From assembly GCA_958295825.1 (NCBI GenBank), contig OY282375.1, positions 3,953,489 to 4,017,488 of the forward strand: a stretch of DNA of 64,000 bases, written 5' to 3'. The notes below the pieces were generated by a model. It was not told the origin of the DNA. It made no database searches and saw nothing but the letters and a program-made list of their open reading frames with translations. Both the position numbers and the translations under genes were made by a program. Source of the stretch: an uncultured Candidatus Entotheonella sp. (lineage in GTDB: Bacteria; Tectomicrobia; Entotheonellia; Entotheonellales; Entotheonellaceae). Numbering within the stretch: position 1 is the first letter of the stretch; every line of letters starts with the position of its first letter. Shown in pieces: positions 7,647 to 15,563 of the stretch.

Positions 7647-9574
7647 CAGCTGATCTCGTAGGCTTCAATGGGTTTGTCGGAGAATTCGTCTGGAGGCTCG
7701 CTGACGGCGCTTTCTTTCACGGGTGAAGCGATTGCCTCCATTTGCGGTGTCTGATTCTTTTCGTGTTCCCGGCGCTTTTGGCTTTTGCGTCGGGCGCTTT
7801 TCGTCTTTTCCTCTGCCTGTTTGGTCTGCTCGCGCAACTCGGTCAGGGTTTGTGCGATTTGAAACGGGTTTTCCGGTTGTCCGCTTTGCCGGAGTCTCTT
7901 TTTGGCTTCTTTGTATTCCCAGATACTCATGGGCGGCAAGGACATGTCGGCGGTGGGGATCGCGATATATGCCTTCAGTTCAGGGTCGTAGAACTGGATG
8001 GCGGTGATGTCTCGCGGGTCGCGGCGAAAGGTGAGTCGGAGCTTTCGTTTCGGGTCTTCCGAGTCCGGGGCGTTGATCCAATGGCGCAGTTCTTCCGAAT
8101 AGTAAGTCATGCCGTCGATGCAGACGCCGGTTCGTTGAACCGTTCTTTCAAACGAGGGCAGAAAGTCGTAGACGATGCTGGCGTGATCGGTGGGCCTTGG
8201 CGGCAGGTCGATGCCGATGGTCGTGTCGTTTCCGGAAATCCCGGTGTTCCATTTGTCTATCGGCAATGTGTCGATCTGAGAATGCGTGCTGTGGTGATAG
8301 TAGCCGCAGATGAGGGTGACGAGCCACTTTTCGAATTCGCTTTTGGTGAAGTTGGCGTGTTTGTCGGATTTGTAATCGCCTCGTTCCTCGATGGACGAAA
8401 ACGTCGTGCCGGGCAAGGCGTGAATTTTTTTGCTGAGGGTGCCGAGAAGTCGCTCGATATGCCCGCCGTATTCCGGTTGTTTGACCGGCCGGTATTCGAC
8501 GTGAATGCCGTGTTTCGCGCATGAGCGCCTGAAGCCCTCTGATCGGAAGTCCGACCCATTATCGACGTGAATGGTTTTTGGGATGCCCCATGCCGGCCAT
8601 TCGGCGTCCACTTTCAGAAGGGACAGGGTCCCTTCCTTGGGCAGGCATGCGTGTGAGACACACAGGCCGACAGAAGCTTCGGAGGGGTCGTCGAAAGCCA
8701 GGTAGTACCCGAGGACCATGCGGCTGTAGACGTCCATTGCGAGGGTGATCCAGGGCCGGCCGACCGGCTTGCGGTACTCGTCGTCGACGAGAATGAGGTC
8801 GACCTTGGTGTGGTCGATCTGGACGACGGCGAGCGGAAAATCCGCGCCTGGGAAATGCCCCGGGACAGGACGGAACTTTTGTCTCGCCCTTTTTCTCTGG
8901 CCGCGGCGTTTCAGGCGTTCTTCTTCCGGTATGCGTTGGATACGTGCCCGGACCGTCGATTTGTTGGGCGGTTTGATATTCCGAGAGAGACAACGGCGCT
9001 GGATTTCCTCGGCAGTGTCTTGTTCGCTTGGTCGCTCTTTGGTTAAGTAGAACTCCTGAATGACTTCGTTGATGACGGCTTCGGGCGAGGTTTTGAGGCG
9101 GGTTCGGCCCTTGTTCCAGCCGCGCTGTTGCGGAATCAGGGTGCTGATGTCCCGGAAGGGCGCGTAGCGTTTGATCCACCTGTAGAGGGTGGTAACGTCG
9201 CAACCGACTTCGTGGGCGTGTTTCTCGACGTCCTTGCGGCTGTATCTGTTCATGTCGAGAAGCGGCTTTATCATGTCGAGACGCTGGCGGGCTGTTTTCC
9301 AGTCGCTGTCGCTGATGCCGTCTAAGGGAACGGGAAAGATGATACCGGCCGTTTCCTTGTCTATGGGCGGGGATTCCAGTTGACTGAGGGCCAGGTATTT
9401 TCTGCGACCGCTTTCTTCTTCGATGCCGATGATGCCGATGACGGAGTTGCCGTCGTCGAATACTTCTTCGTCGATTTTGTAGATGAGGCCGTTGTCGATG
9501 TGTTGGACCATTGCCCCTTTTCGCAGGTCGACGTATGGCGGCTTCCAGGCGTTGGCTTCCGCTGTGTTATTCAT
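7646..9574 (-). CDS. tnsB: TnsB-type DDE transposase
   Basis: 642 aa. An N-terminal Mu/TnsB-type DNA-binding region with helix-turn-helix (around TTLYRWIKRY) is followed by the rve catalytic core: Asp in VVQIDHTKVD (about 254), Asp in HVDNGSDF (about 338) and Glu in GGHIERLLG (about 374), then a basic C-terminus rich in Lys/Arg/Glu that may contact TnsC. It binds the terminal repeats and joins the 3' ends to target DNA. The start is the ATG at 9574 with GGAG 9 nt upstream; a TTG five codons earlier is less likely. It overlaps the end of tnsA by 8 nt. Confidence 0.9.
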   Translation of the reverse strand: MNNTAEANAWKPPYVDLRKGAMVQHIDNGLIYKIDEEVFDDGNSVIGIIGIEEESGRRKYLALSQLESPPIDKETAGIIFPVPLDGISDSDWKTARQRLDMIKPLLDMNRYSRKDVEKHAHEVGCDVTTLYRWIKRYAPFRDISTLIPQQRGWNKGRTRLKTSPEAVINEVIQEFYLTKERPSEQDTAEEIQRRCLSRNIKPPNKSTVRARIQRIPEEERLKRRGQRKRARQKFRPVPGHFPGADFPLAVVQIDHTKVDLILVDDEYRKPVGRPWITLAMDVYSRMVLGYYLAFDDPSEASVGLCVSHACLPKEGTLSLLKVDAEWPAWGIPKTIHVDNGSDFRSEGFRRSCAKHGIHVEYRPVKQPEYGGHIERLLGTLSKKIHALPGTTFSSIEERGDYKSDKHANFTKSEFEKWLVTLICGYYHHSTHSQIDTLPIDKWNTGISGNDTTIGIDLPPRPTDHASIVYDFLPSFERTVQRTGVCIDGMTYYSEELRHWINAPDSEDPKRKLRLTFRRDPRDITAIQFYDPELKAYIAIPTADMSLPPMSIWEYKEAKKRLRQSGQPENPFQIAQTLTELREQTKQAEEKTKSARRKSQKRREHEKNQTPQMEAIASPVKESAVSEPPDEFSDKPIEAYEIS

Positions 9575-10229
9575 GGACGGGTTCTCCAATGTCTGGCAGC
9601 GTTCGGAATTGGGTGAGGGGGTCGAGAGGGCGCGTGAGGTCGCAGTCCAGGCGCCGGGTTGCCAGCAGGTGCCAGAGATGCGCTTGGTTGACGTGCAGGT
9701 CGTTGATGAGGCGCTCTGCGGTGATCGGCTCGGTTCTGGCGACGGCGTGGATGACGCCGCGGCTTTCCTGCTCGTTGAAGCGCATGCGTTTGTAGATGGT
9801 GAGCCATTGGATGTTGGCGAAGACAGCGTCTCGGATACGCGTTTCGTCCTGGATGCGAAACAGCCAGCCCTGATTTTTGGCGTAGCGAATAGCCGATTTC
9901 CACTTGGGGCTCCAGCGGCGCCAGTGCAAGCGCCACTGGTGGCGCGGCTTTACTTCGATGAGGAGTGGTTTCAGACCGCTGTCAGGCTTTTGCAAGACGA
10001 GAAAGTCGGGGGTGTAGGTGTAGGCTCGCCCGTTGTCTCCCGTAAAAGGAAGGCAGACGGGTTGGGAGACAATTTTGAGGACGTTCGGGGAGAATTCCGA
10101 GCGGATCAGAAAGTCTCTTTCGAGGGTGGATTCGTAGGGGACCGGGAGGCGTCCTTTGAAGATGTAGACTCCCGAAACGCTTCGTCGGGTGGGGCGGATT
10201 TTCCGTTGTTGCCGTATTGCGTCTGTCAT
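9567..10229 (-). CDS. tnsA: TnsA-type endonuclease
   Basis: 220 aa. Restriction-like nuclease motifs are present: Glu in YESTLERDF (33 or 37), Asp in YTPDFLV (75), and the IEVK motif (92-94), followed by a winged-helix-like C-terminal domain. TnsA cuts the 5' ends of the element so that, with TnsB, it moves by cut-and-paste. It is the first gene of the operon and lies next to the right end, as in Tn7. A weak AGGTG is 8 nt before ATG and sits inside a TnsB-type repeat, so TnsB may repress its own operon. Confidence 0.88.
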   Translation of the reverse strand: MTDAIRQQRKIRPTRRSVSGVYIFKGRLPVPYESTLERDFLIRSEFSPNVLKIVSQPVCLPFTGDNGRAYTYTPDFLVLQKPDSGLKPLLIEVKPRHQWRLHWRRWSPKWKSAIRYAKNQGWLFRIQDETRIRDAVFANIQWLTIYKRMRFNEQESRGVIHAVARTEPITAERLINDLHVNQAHLWHLLATRRLDCDLTRPLDPLTQFRTLPDIGEPVHE

Positions 10230-10250
10230 TTAGTGGCACCTATTAGTGGT
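10230..10250 (-). promoter_or_regulatory. TTAGTGG repeats touching the tnsA start
   Basis: Two TTAGTGG units (10230-10236 and 10243-10249) immediately precede the tnsA ATG. The first continues as TTAGTGGCACCTATTAGT and matches the outer 18-bp end repeats at about 13 positions. This is a candidate inner TnsB site overlapping the tnsA ribosome-binding region. Confidence 0.5.
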
Positions 10251-10402
10251 AAAATGTCAGACAGTTGCATCAATTTGCCATAAATTTGGGGTTTTGTCCA
10301 GTGGGGGATATTTGGCGAGAGGGTGCGGGTAACGGGGTTTTATGAATTGTTATAATAGATTGAATTATATAGACTTACCTTGCATGGGCAGCGTTTTTTG
10401 GT

Positions 10403-10441
10403 TTAGTGGCGGTTATTTGTGGGTTAGTGGCATTTATTTGT
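10403..10441. repeat. paired 18-bp TnsB-binding repeats at the right end
   Basis: TTAGTGGCGGTTATTTGT (10403-10420) and TTAGTGGCATTTATTTGT (10424-10441) differ at 2 of 18 bases and are phased 21 bp apart, two helical turns. Multiple 20-bp-class TnsB sites packed at the right end are characteristic of Tn7 relatives. Confidence 0.8.
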
Positions 10442-10451
10442 AATTCTGACA
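10432..10451 (-). mobile_element. right terminus of the transposon
   Basis: Read on the minus strand the element starts TGTCAGAATTACAAATAAAT, beginning with the TGT used by Tn7 and relatives. The next plus-strand base, 10452, is back in the comM reading frame. Confidence 0.8.
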
Positions 10452-10456
10452 GCGGC
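10452..10456. other. probable 5-bp target-site duplication, right copy
   Basis: GCGGC directly follows the transposon terminus and is the second base onward of a comM Gly-Gly pair. Tn7 relatives duplicate 5 bp. The left copy is outside the window, so the duplication itself is unverified. Confidence 0.55.
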
Positions 10457-11125
10457 ACGATTCCAGGGCCGGGGGAGGTCAGCCTCGCGCACAACGGCGT
10501 GTTATTCCTCGACGAGCTGCCCGAGTTCCGCCGCAGCGTGCTGGAGGTGTTGCGGCAGCCGCTGGAAGACGCCCAGGTGACCATCGCCCGCGCTTCCATG
10601 GCCCTGACGTTTCCGGCCCGCTTTATGCTGGCGGCGGCGATGAATCCTTGCCCATGCGGCTACAGCACCGACCCGCAGCGTGCCTGCCACTGCTCGGCGC
10701 AGCAGCTGCAACGTTACACCAGCCGAATTTCCGGCCCCCTCCTGGACCGGATTGACATCCATATCGAGGTGCCGCCCGTGCACTATGCCGATCTGGCTTC
10801 TTCCGCCGCGACCGAACCCTCAGCCGCCGTTCGTGCGCGGGTGAACGCCGCCCGGCAGCGCCAGCGGGCTCGTTTCGCCGGCACCGACATTCCGCACAAC
10901 GCCGCAATGGGCGTCCGCAACATCCGGCAATACTGCAAGCTCGACGCCGCCGGCGAACGCCTGCTCGAACAGGCGATGCACCGCTTCGGCCTCAGTGCCA
11001 GGGCCCACGACCGCATCCGCAAGGTGGCTCGCACCATCGCTGACCTCGCCGGCGCCGATGCCATCGGCATCGAGCATCTCTCGGAAGCCGTCCAGTACCG
11101 TACCCTCGACCGCCAGTCGGGCTGA
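10452..11125 (+). pseudogene. comM: comM 3' fragment, interrupted by the transposon
   Basis: About 224 codons of the YifB/ComM Mg-chelatase-like helicase. The remaining part begins [18 protein letters not shown], includes Walker B ([10 protein letters not shown]), sensor region ([10 protein letters not shown]), the cysteine-rich PQRACHCS and the C-terminal Mg-chelatase domain ending at 11125. The Walker A half is missing, cut off by the insertion in the GG(G/T) loop. ComM drives branch migration during natural transformation, so the host copy is inactivated. An open frame starting inside the transposon at 10406 runs into this fragment but lacks the ATPase half. Confidence 0.9.
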
Positions 11126-11277
11126 TCGTGCCCCGATTCAGCCCTCCTGTCCCAGCCGTCCCGATGCCTCCTGGCCTGAGGAGAAACGCCCACCCAGTTC
11201 TGCTATACTGTCGCCCGTCGCACGCCTGAGCGGAGCGCGGCCTCTTCTCTACCTTTCCTTGAAGATTCGAGGTGTCT

Positions 11278-11568
11278 ATGTTTGGCATTGGGTTGCCGGA
11301 GCTTATTCTGATTTTGGTCTTGGCGCTGCTGGTTCTGGGACCCCAACGTCTGCCAGAGGCCGCCCGCATGCTGGGGCGCGGCTATGCCTATCTGCGGCGG
11401 GCCAGTGAGGAATTCCAGAACACCATCAAGCAGGACATCGCGGCCATGGACCGCCAGGAAGACGCGCAGCAGAACAAGGCAGTCGCTCAAGAGATTCGGG
11501 AACGCTTTGCCACCGTCCCGGAGGCGCGGACAACCATCAGCCTGACGGAGCAGCCCCAGGATGGTTGA
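11278..11568 (+). CDS. tatB: Sec-independent translocase protein TatB
   Basis: 96 aa. An N-terminal TM helix with the conserved Glu (GIGLPELILILVLALLVLG) is followed by the PQRLPEAAR amphipathic hinge and a charged C-terminal helix. GPQRLP favours TatB over TatA. It forms the twin-arginine receptor with TatC in the inner membrane. The start is the ATG with GAGG 5 nt upstream, rather than the GTG at 11272. It overlaps tatC by 8 nt. No tatA lies beside it. Confidence 0.85.
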   Translation: MFGIGLPELILILVLALLVLGPQRLPEAARMLGRGYAYLRRASEEFQNTIKQDIAAMDRQEDAQQNKAVAQEIRERFATVPEARTTISLTEQPQDG

Positions 11569-12307
11569 TACCCCCATGCCGTTGACGGCACACCTTGCGG
11601 AGTTGCGGACGCGGCTCTTCTGGAGTGTGGCCGCCCTTGCCGTTGGTTTTCTGATCTGTTACGGACTCTCCGATTTCATTGTCGCGGCAGTGCAGTTCCC
11701 TTGGACGCCGATTGGCGAGGGCCTGCGCGTGCCGCTGCAGATCATCGCCCCCGCCGAAGCCTTTCTCACGTACCTTAAAGTCGCCTTCTTCGCCGGGCTG
11801 TTCATCGTTTTGCCCGTCATTCTGCACCAGTTGTGGAAATTCGTGGCGCCGGGACTCCTGGAGCACGAGCGCAAGTACACGATCCCCTTTCTGGTTGGCT
11901 CGACGACGCTGTTCTATGCGGGCGGCGCGTTGTTCTATCTCCTCCTGCCGTTTGTGGTGACCTTCCTCCTCAGCTTCGCCAGCGACGACATCACCGCGCA
12001 CCTGTCGGTCGGCTACTACGTCTCCTTCTGTCTGCGGCTGATGATCGCCTTCGGGCTTGTCTTTCAACTGCCCGTCGTGGTGGTGTTTCTCACCCAGCTC
12101 GGTCTGGTCACCTCGCGCGGCCTGATCCGGCATTTCCGGTACGCGGTGGTGCTGGCCTTTGTCCTCGCCGCGATTCTGACCCCGCCGGACCCGATTTCGC
12201 AGAGCTTTATGGCGCTGCCGACGCTGTTGCTTTATAGCGCCAGCATCCTGGCCGCCAAGCGCATCGAGGCGCGCCGGGCGCGCGAAAATGATGACGACGA
12301 GGATTAA
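11561..12307 (+). CDS. tatC: Sec-independent translocase protein TatC
   Basis: 248 aa with six predicted TM segments and TatC signatures: HLAELRTRL at the N-terminus, APAEAFLTYLKVAFFAG, and an FALPxxxxFL-like stretch (VFQLPVVVVFLTQLG). TatC recognises RR signal peptides. It begins inside tatB, so the two are translationally coupled. The C-terminus ends in a run of acidic residues. At least two proteins in this window carry RR signals (30171 and 37281) and may be its substrates. Confidence 0.95.
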   Translation: MVDTPMPLTAHLAELRTRLFWSVAALAVGFLICYGLSDFIVAAVQFPWTPIGEGLRVPLQIIAPAEAFLTYLKVAFFAGLFIVLPVILHQLWKFVAPGLLEHERKYTIPFLVGSTTLFYAGGALFYLLLPFVVTFLLSFASDDITAHLSVGYYVSFCLRLMIAFGLVFQLPVVVVFLTQLGLVTSRGLIRHFRYAVVLAFVLAAILTPPDPISQSFMALPTLLLYSASILAAKRIEARRARENDDDED

Positions 12308-12319
12308 GGAGAATTGATC

Positions 12320-12997
12320 ATGGTGGAATCCATGCGCAGTAGAGACTTGGCAAATATGAGCAATATCTTCAAGGAGCGATTTGACAGGCTCATCGAAGGA
12401 CGCTTGTTCTTCACTGCTGAGGAACCTTTTGAGGATCTGTTGCGCCGCACCGAGGCGCTGCTCGAAGGGCACTTCGTCCTCACTTCCGGCCTGCACAGTT
12501 CACACTACATCCAATGCGCCCGCACGTTGCAGCATCCGAAGCATGCCGAGGCGTTGGGGGGTTGTCTGGCGGACAGGTTCCAAGATTACGCGGTGGATGC
12601 GGTCATCTCGCCGGCCATGGGCGGCCTCATCATCGGGCACGAAACGGCGCGGGCGCTCGGCGGGCGGGCGCTCTTTGGCGAACGCGACAACGGCGCGATG
12701 ACCTTGCGGCGGGGATTCGACCTGCAACCGGCGGAGCGGGTGGTGATCGTCGATGACGTCATCACCACCGGCGGTTCGGTGCGCGAGCTGATACGTCTGG
12801 TACAGGACCTTGAGGGGACTGTGGTGGGGGTCGGAGCCATTCTCGACCGCAGCGGCGGTCAGGTCGACCTAGGCGTGCCGCTGAATGCTTTGCTCACCAT
12901 GCAGGTGCCTACCTATCAACCCGAGGCATGCCCCCTGTGCCAGCAGGGCAGTTCGCCGGTGAAGCCCGGAAGCCGGCAGCAGGGAACCAAGGGCTAG
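12320..12997 (+). CDS. pyrE: orotate phosphoribosyltransferase
   Basis: 225 aa. The PRPP loop VVIVDDVITTGGSV and the substrate region HFVLTSGLHSSHYIQCA identify PyrE, which makes OMP from orotate and PRPP. The N-terminus is extended by about 35 residues compared with the common form. Start ATG has AGGAG 8 nt upstream. It lies 12 nt after tatC, probably in the same transcript. The C-terminus carries a CPLCQQG tail also seen in longer PyrE proteins. Confidence 0.93.
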   Translation: MVESMRSRDLANMSNIFKERFDRLIEGRLFFTAEEPFEDLLRRTEALLEGHFVLTSGLHSSHYIQCARTLQHPKHAEALGGCLADRFQDYAVDAVISPAMGGLIIGHETARALGGRALFGERDNGAMTLRRGFDLQPAERVVIVDDVITTGGSVRELIRLVQDLEGTVVGVGAILDRSGGQVDLGVPLNALLTMQVPTYQPEACPLCQQGSSPVKPGSRQQGTKG

Positions 12998-13003
12998 GGT
13001 CGG

Positions 13004-13017
13004 GGGTCTGTAGACCC
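13004..13017. terminator. short hairpin after pyrE
   Basis: GGGTCT-GT-AGACCC is a perfect 6-bp inverted repeat 7 nt past the pyrE stop. No T-run follows, so its role as terminator is uncertain. Confidence 0.25.
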
Positions 13018-13145
13018 AATCTTACGACTACCCGTCGCACCACTGCGGACTTCACGCAAGCGGCCGACCCACGAATCGCAGCTTCGACGCCCGCCGCCGC
13101 GTTTTGTTCGTCCTGACGAGTTGATTGAAGGAGCCCGCGGGACAT

Positions 13146-14345
13146 ATGAGTGGAAACAACGGCCCGAGGATGGTAACCAGAGTCGCTCTGCGGAATTACA
13201 AGAGCATTGCCGCCTGTGACGTACGGCCGGAGGCGCTCTCGTTTCTGGTTGGCCCCAACGGCTGTGGCAAGAGCAACTTCCTCGATGCCTTACGCTTCGT
13301 GGCCGAGGCGCTGCGCTTGTCGCTGGATCACGCGCTGCGCGACCGTGGCGGCATTCAGGAGGTGCGGAGACGTTCCGGCGGCCATCCCAACAACTTCGGA
13401 ATTCGTCTTGAGGTTGAGCTTCCCCGTGCCCAGGGCTGGTACGCATTTCGGGTTGCGGCGAAACCCGGAGGGCGATACGGAGTCCAGCAAGAGGAGTGCG
13501 TCGTCCGTGGTGAGGATGGACACGGCTCCTATAAGGTCGAAGATGGCAAAGTGATTGCCAGCACGATACCCAATCCACCAGCGTGTGCGAGTGACCGTCT
13601 CTACCTTGTCAACATGTCAGGCCTGGAGGTGTTCCGCCCGCTCTATGACGCGTTGTCCGGAATGGGCTTCTACAATCTGAATCCCGAAGCAATCCGGGAT
13701 CTCCAGGCACCCGACCCCGGAGAGCTCTTGAAGCGGGACGGAAGCAACTTGGCCAGCGTCCTGTCCAACCTCAAAAGTGGCCGTAAGAAGGCGGTGGAAG
13801 ACTACCTCACCGCGATAACCCCCGGCGTCACCGGTGTTGCGGCTCGGACCATGGGCACCAAGTTGACCCTTGATTTCCGCCAAGAGGTGCGCGGCGCAAA
13901 GTACCCGTGGCGGTTCCCGGCGAGCAACATGTCCGACGGCACATTGCGCGCACTTGGCGTCCTCGTTGCGCTGTTTCAAGGCGATGGCGAATCGGTCGAA
14001 CGGCGCCACTTAGTCGGCATCGAAGAGCCGGAGAGCGCTCTTCATCCCGCCGCTGCCCGCGTCCTCATCGACAGCCTAACCGACGCCAGCCAATGGACGC
14101 AGGTCATCGTTACGAGCCACAGTGCGGACCTGCTTGACGACGACGCCATACCCGACAGCTCAATCCTCGCCGTATTGTCTGAACACGCCGAGACCCGGAT
14201 AGGACCCCTCGACGAGGCCAGTCGTTCGGCGCTCCGCGATCATCTCTTTACCGCCGGTGAACTGCTGAGGATGGATCAGTTGCGCCCCGACCCGGACCGG
14301 TCAGCTCCCCAGCACCAGCTCGACCTGTTTGAGAGCACGCACTGA
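13146..14345 (+). CDS. AAA ATPase (AAA_21/OLD-like), first gene of a two-gene module
   Basis: 399 aa. Walker A GPNGCGKSN about residue 38, an ABC-like signature (SDGTLRALG), Walker B LVGIEEPESALHP and the His-switch VIVTSHSADLL; it has the SMC/RecF-type head without a coiled coil. Such ATPases pair with TOPRIM nucleases in OLD, Gabija, PARIS and retron-associated systems. The next gene starts 3 nt after the stop and is TOPRIM-like, so a defence function is inferred. Start taken at the ATG beginning MSGNNGPRMV; its GAAGGAG is 12 nt away, so a TTG at 13125 cannot be ruled out. Confidence 0.8.
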   Translation: MSGNNGPRMVTRVALRNYKSIAACDVRPEALSFLVGPNGCGKSNFLDALRFVAEALRLSLDHALRDRGGIQEVRRRSGGHPNNFGIRLEVELPRAQGWYAFRVAAKPGGRYGVQQEECVVRGEDGHGSYKVEDGKVIASTIPNPPACASDRLYLVNMSGLEVFRPLYDALSGMGFYNLNPEAIRDLQAPDPGELLKRDGSNLASVLSNLKSGRKKAVEDYLTAITPGVTGVAARTMGTKLTLDFRQEVRGAKYPWRFPASNMSDGTLRALGVLVALFQGDGESVERRHLVGIEEPESALHPAAARVLIDSLTDASQWTQVIVTSHSADLLDDDAIPDSSILAVLSEHAETRIGPLDEASRSALRDHLFTAGELLRMDQLRPDPDRSAPQHQLDLFESTH

Positions 14346-14347
14346 CA

Positions 14348-14932
14348 ATGTCGACCATCATCACGATCGTGGAAGGACAGGGCGAAGTGTCCGCAGTGCC
14401 GATCCTCATCCGCCGCATTGCCGCCGCCGCCGTACCCTCCGTCGTACCGCAAGTGCCGAAGCCGATTCGAGTAAAGCGCAATCGCTTTCTCAGGGAAAAT
14501 GAACTGGAACGGTACGTCGACTTGGCTGCCCGACAAGCCGGATCCGATGGTCGCATCCTGATCCTCCTCGATGCCGACGACGATTGTCCCCCGGAACGTG
14601 CGTCGGAGATTCTCCAGAGAGCCACGGCAGCGCGCAGTGATTGCCGTATTCGGGTCGTGCTGGCGCGGCGCGAGTACGAGGCCTGGTTCCTCGCGGCTGC
14701 CGACTCTATCGCTGGACACCGCGAGCTTCGTAGTGGTGCAATCGCGCCTGCCAAGCCGGAGGCGATCCGCGACGCGAAAGGATGGTTGACCTCACACATG
14801 CCGCCGGGCCGAGTGTACAAAGAAACTCGTGATCAGCCGGCACTTACCACGATGTTCGATCTTGATCAGGCGAGACGCGGAGCACGATCATTCGACAAGA
14901 TGTGGCTCACGATGATGGATTTGATGCAGTAA
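14348..14932 (+). CDS. DUF4276 (TOPRIM-like) partner of the AAA ATPase
   Basis: 194 aa. The start IITIVEGQGEV gives the TOPRIM glutamate, ILILLDADDDCP the acidic cluster, and VVLARREYEAWFL is the conserved DUF4276 stretch. Proteins of this family sit beside AAA_21 ATPases and are suspected nucleases or RNA-cleaving effectors, by analogy with PARIS AriB. The intergenic distance of 2 nt implies co-expression and partnership with the ATPase. The catalytic role is inferred from motifs only. Confidence 0.75.
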   Translation: MSTIITIVEGQGEVSAVPILIRRIAAAAVPSVVPQVPKPIRVKRNRFLRENELERYVDLAARQAGSDGRILILLDADDDCPPERASEILQRATAARSDCRIRVVLARREYEAWFLAAADSIAGHRELRSGAIAPAKPEAIRDAKGWLTSHMPPGRVYKETRDQPALTTMFDLDQARRGARSFDKMWLTMMDLMQ

Positions 14933-14978
14933 TTTGTGGCGGCTTGAGAATATCGAGTGGCGCAGGGTCAACAATCCC

Positions 14979-15563
14979 ATGGATTCATCCCCAAATACCC
15001 AATGTCGAATTCGAGCGCGTGTGCAAGAGCTTCGACGAACGGGTCCAGGTCGTGCGTGACCTGGACCTGACCGTGCGAGACGGGGAGTTTCTGACCCTGC
15101 TCGGCGGCTCCGGGTCGGGCAAGACGACCTGCCTGATGATGCTGGCCGGCTTTGAGGCGCCCACCTTGGGCACTCCGCGGCCGCTCGGTGCACGATTTGC
15201 CGCCGCGCAAGCGGGGGACCGGCGTGGTCTTTCAGAATTACGCGCTGTTTCCGCACATGACGGTGGGCGGCAATCTGGCGTTTCCGCTTGAGGTGCGCGG
15301 GCTCAATCCAGAGCAGCGTCGCGAGCGCGTCCGGCGGGCGCTGCAGCTCGTGCGCCTGGAGGGATTTGAGGACCGTCGACCCAACGAGTTGTCCGGCGGT
15401 CAGCAGCAGCGCGTCGCCATCGCCCGAGCGCTGGTGTTTGAAACCAGATCAAGATTCCCAACATCGTCGGTCACGGCGCCGTGCTGGAGGGCGACCGCGT
15501 CCAGATTGGCTGGACGGAGACCGCTTGCCGATCCTTGAAGCCAGACGAAGAGGAGCTAACGTC
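14979..15563 (+). pseudogene. potA: broken polyamine-type ABC ATPase
   Basis: Fragments in three frames: VEFERVCKSFDERVQVV with Walker A (LLGGSGSGKTT), then after a shift near 15170 GRSVHDLPPRKRGTGVVFQN and the ABC signature LSGGQQQRVAIARALVFE (ends about 15439). The Walker B domain and most of the C-terminal half are deleted. A short TOBE-like tail (IKIPNIVGHGAVLEGDRVQI) follows in another frame to 15563. A further shift lies near 15000. The protein cannot be functional. Confidence 0.85.

Larger units (their letters stand above)
1..10451. mobile_element. Tn7-like transposon (Tn6022-type, comM-inserted), right portion
   Basis: The block runs from cargo at the window start to the right end at 10451, where a terminal TGTCAGA (read on the minus strand) abuts comM coding sequence. 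It contains a minus-strand tnsA-tnsB-tnsC-tniQ operon plus a fifth gene, with tnsA nearest the right end as in Tn7. Its base composition is lower in GC than the host genes to the right. Tn6022/AbaR elements are known to use comM as their site and to carry the same five-gene order. The left end and the comM 5' half are not in the window, so the element's full length and whether the RCC1 gene is truly cargo are inferences. Confidence 0.85.

Noticed and set aside
10255-10261. A second TGTCAGA near tnsA on the plus strand
   Set aside because: Only seven bases match the terminus and no coherent repeats follow; taken as coincidence or a degenerate inner site.
10406-11125. Complete-looking AAA gene starting inside the transposon
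   Set aside because: It lacks Walker A and begins with transposon-end sequence; it is the comM 3' fragment.
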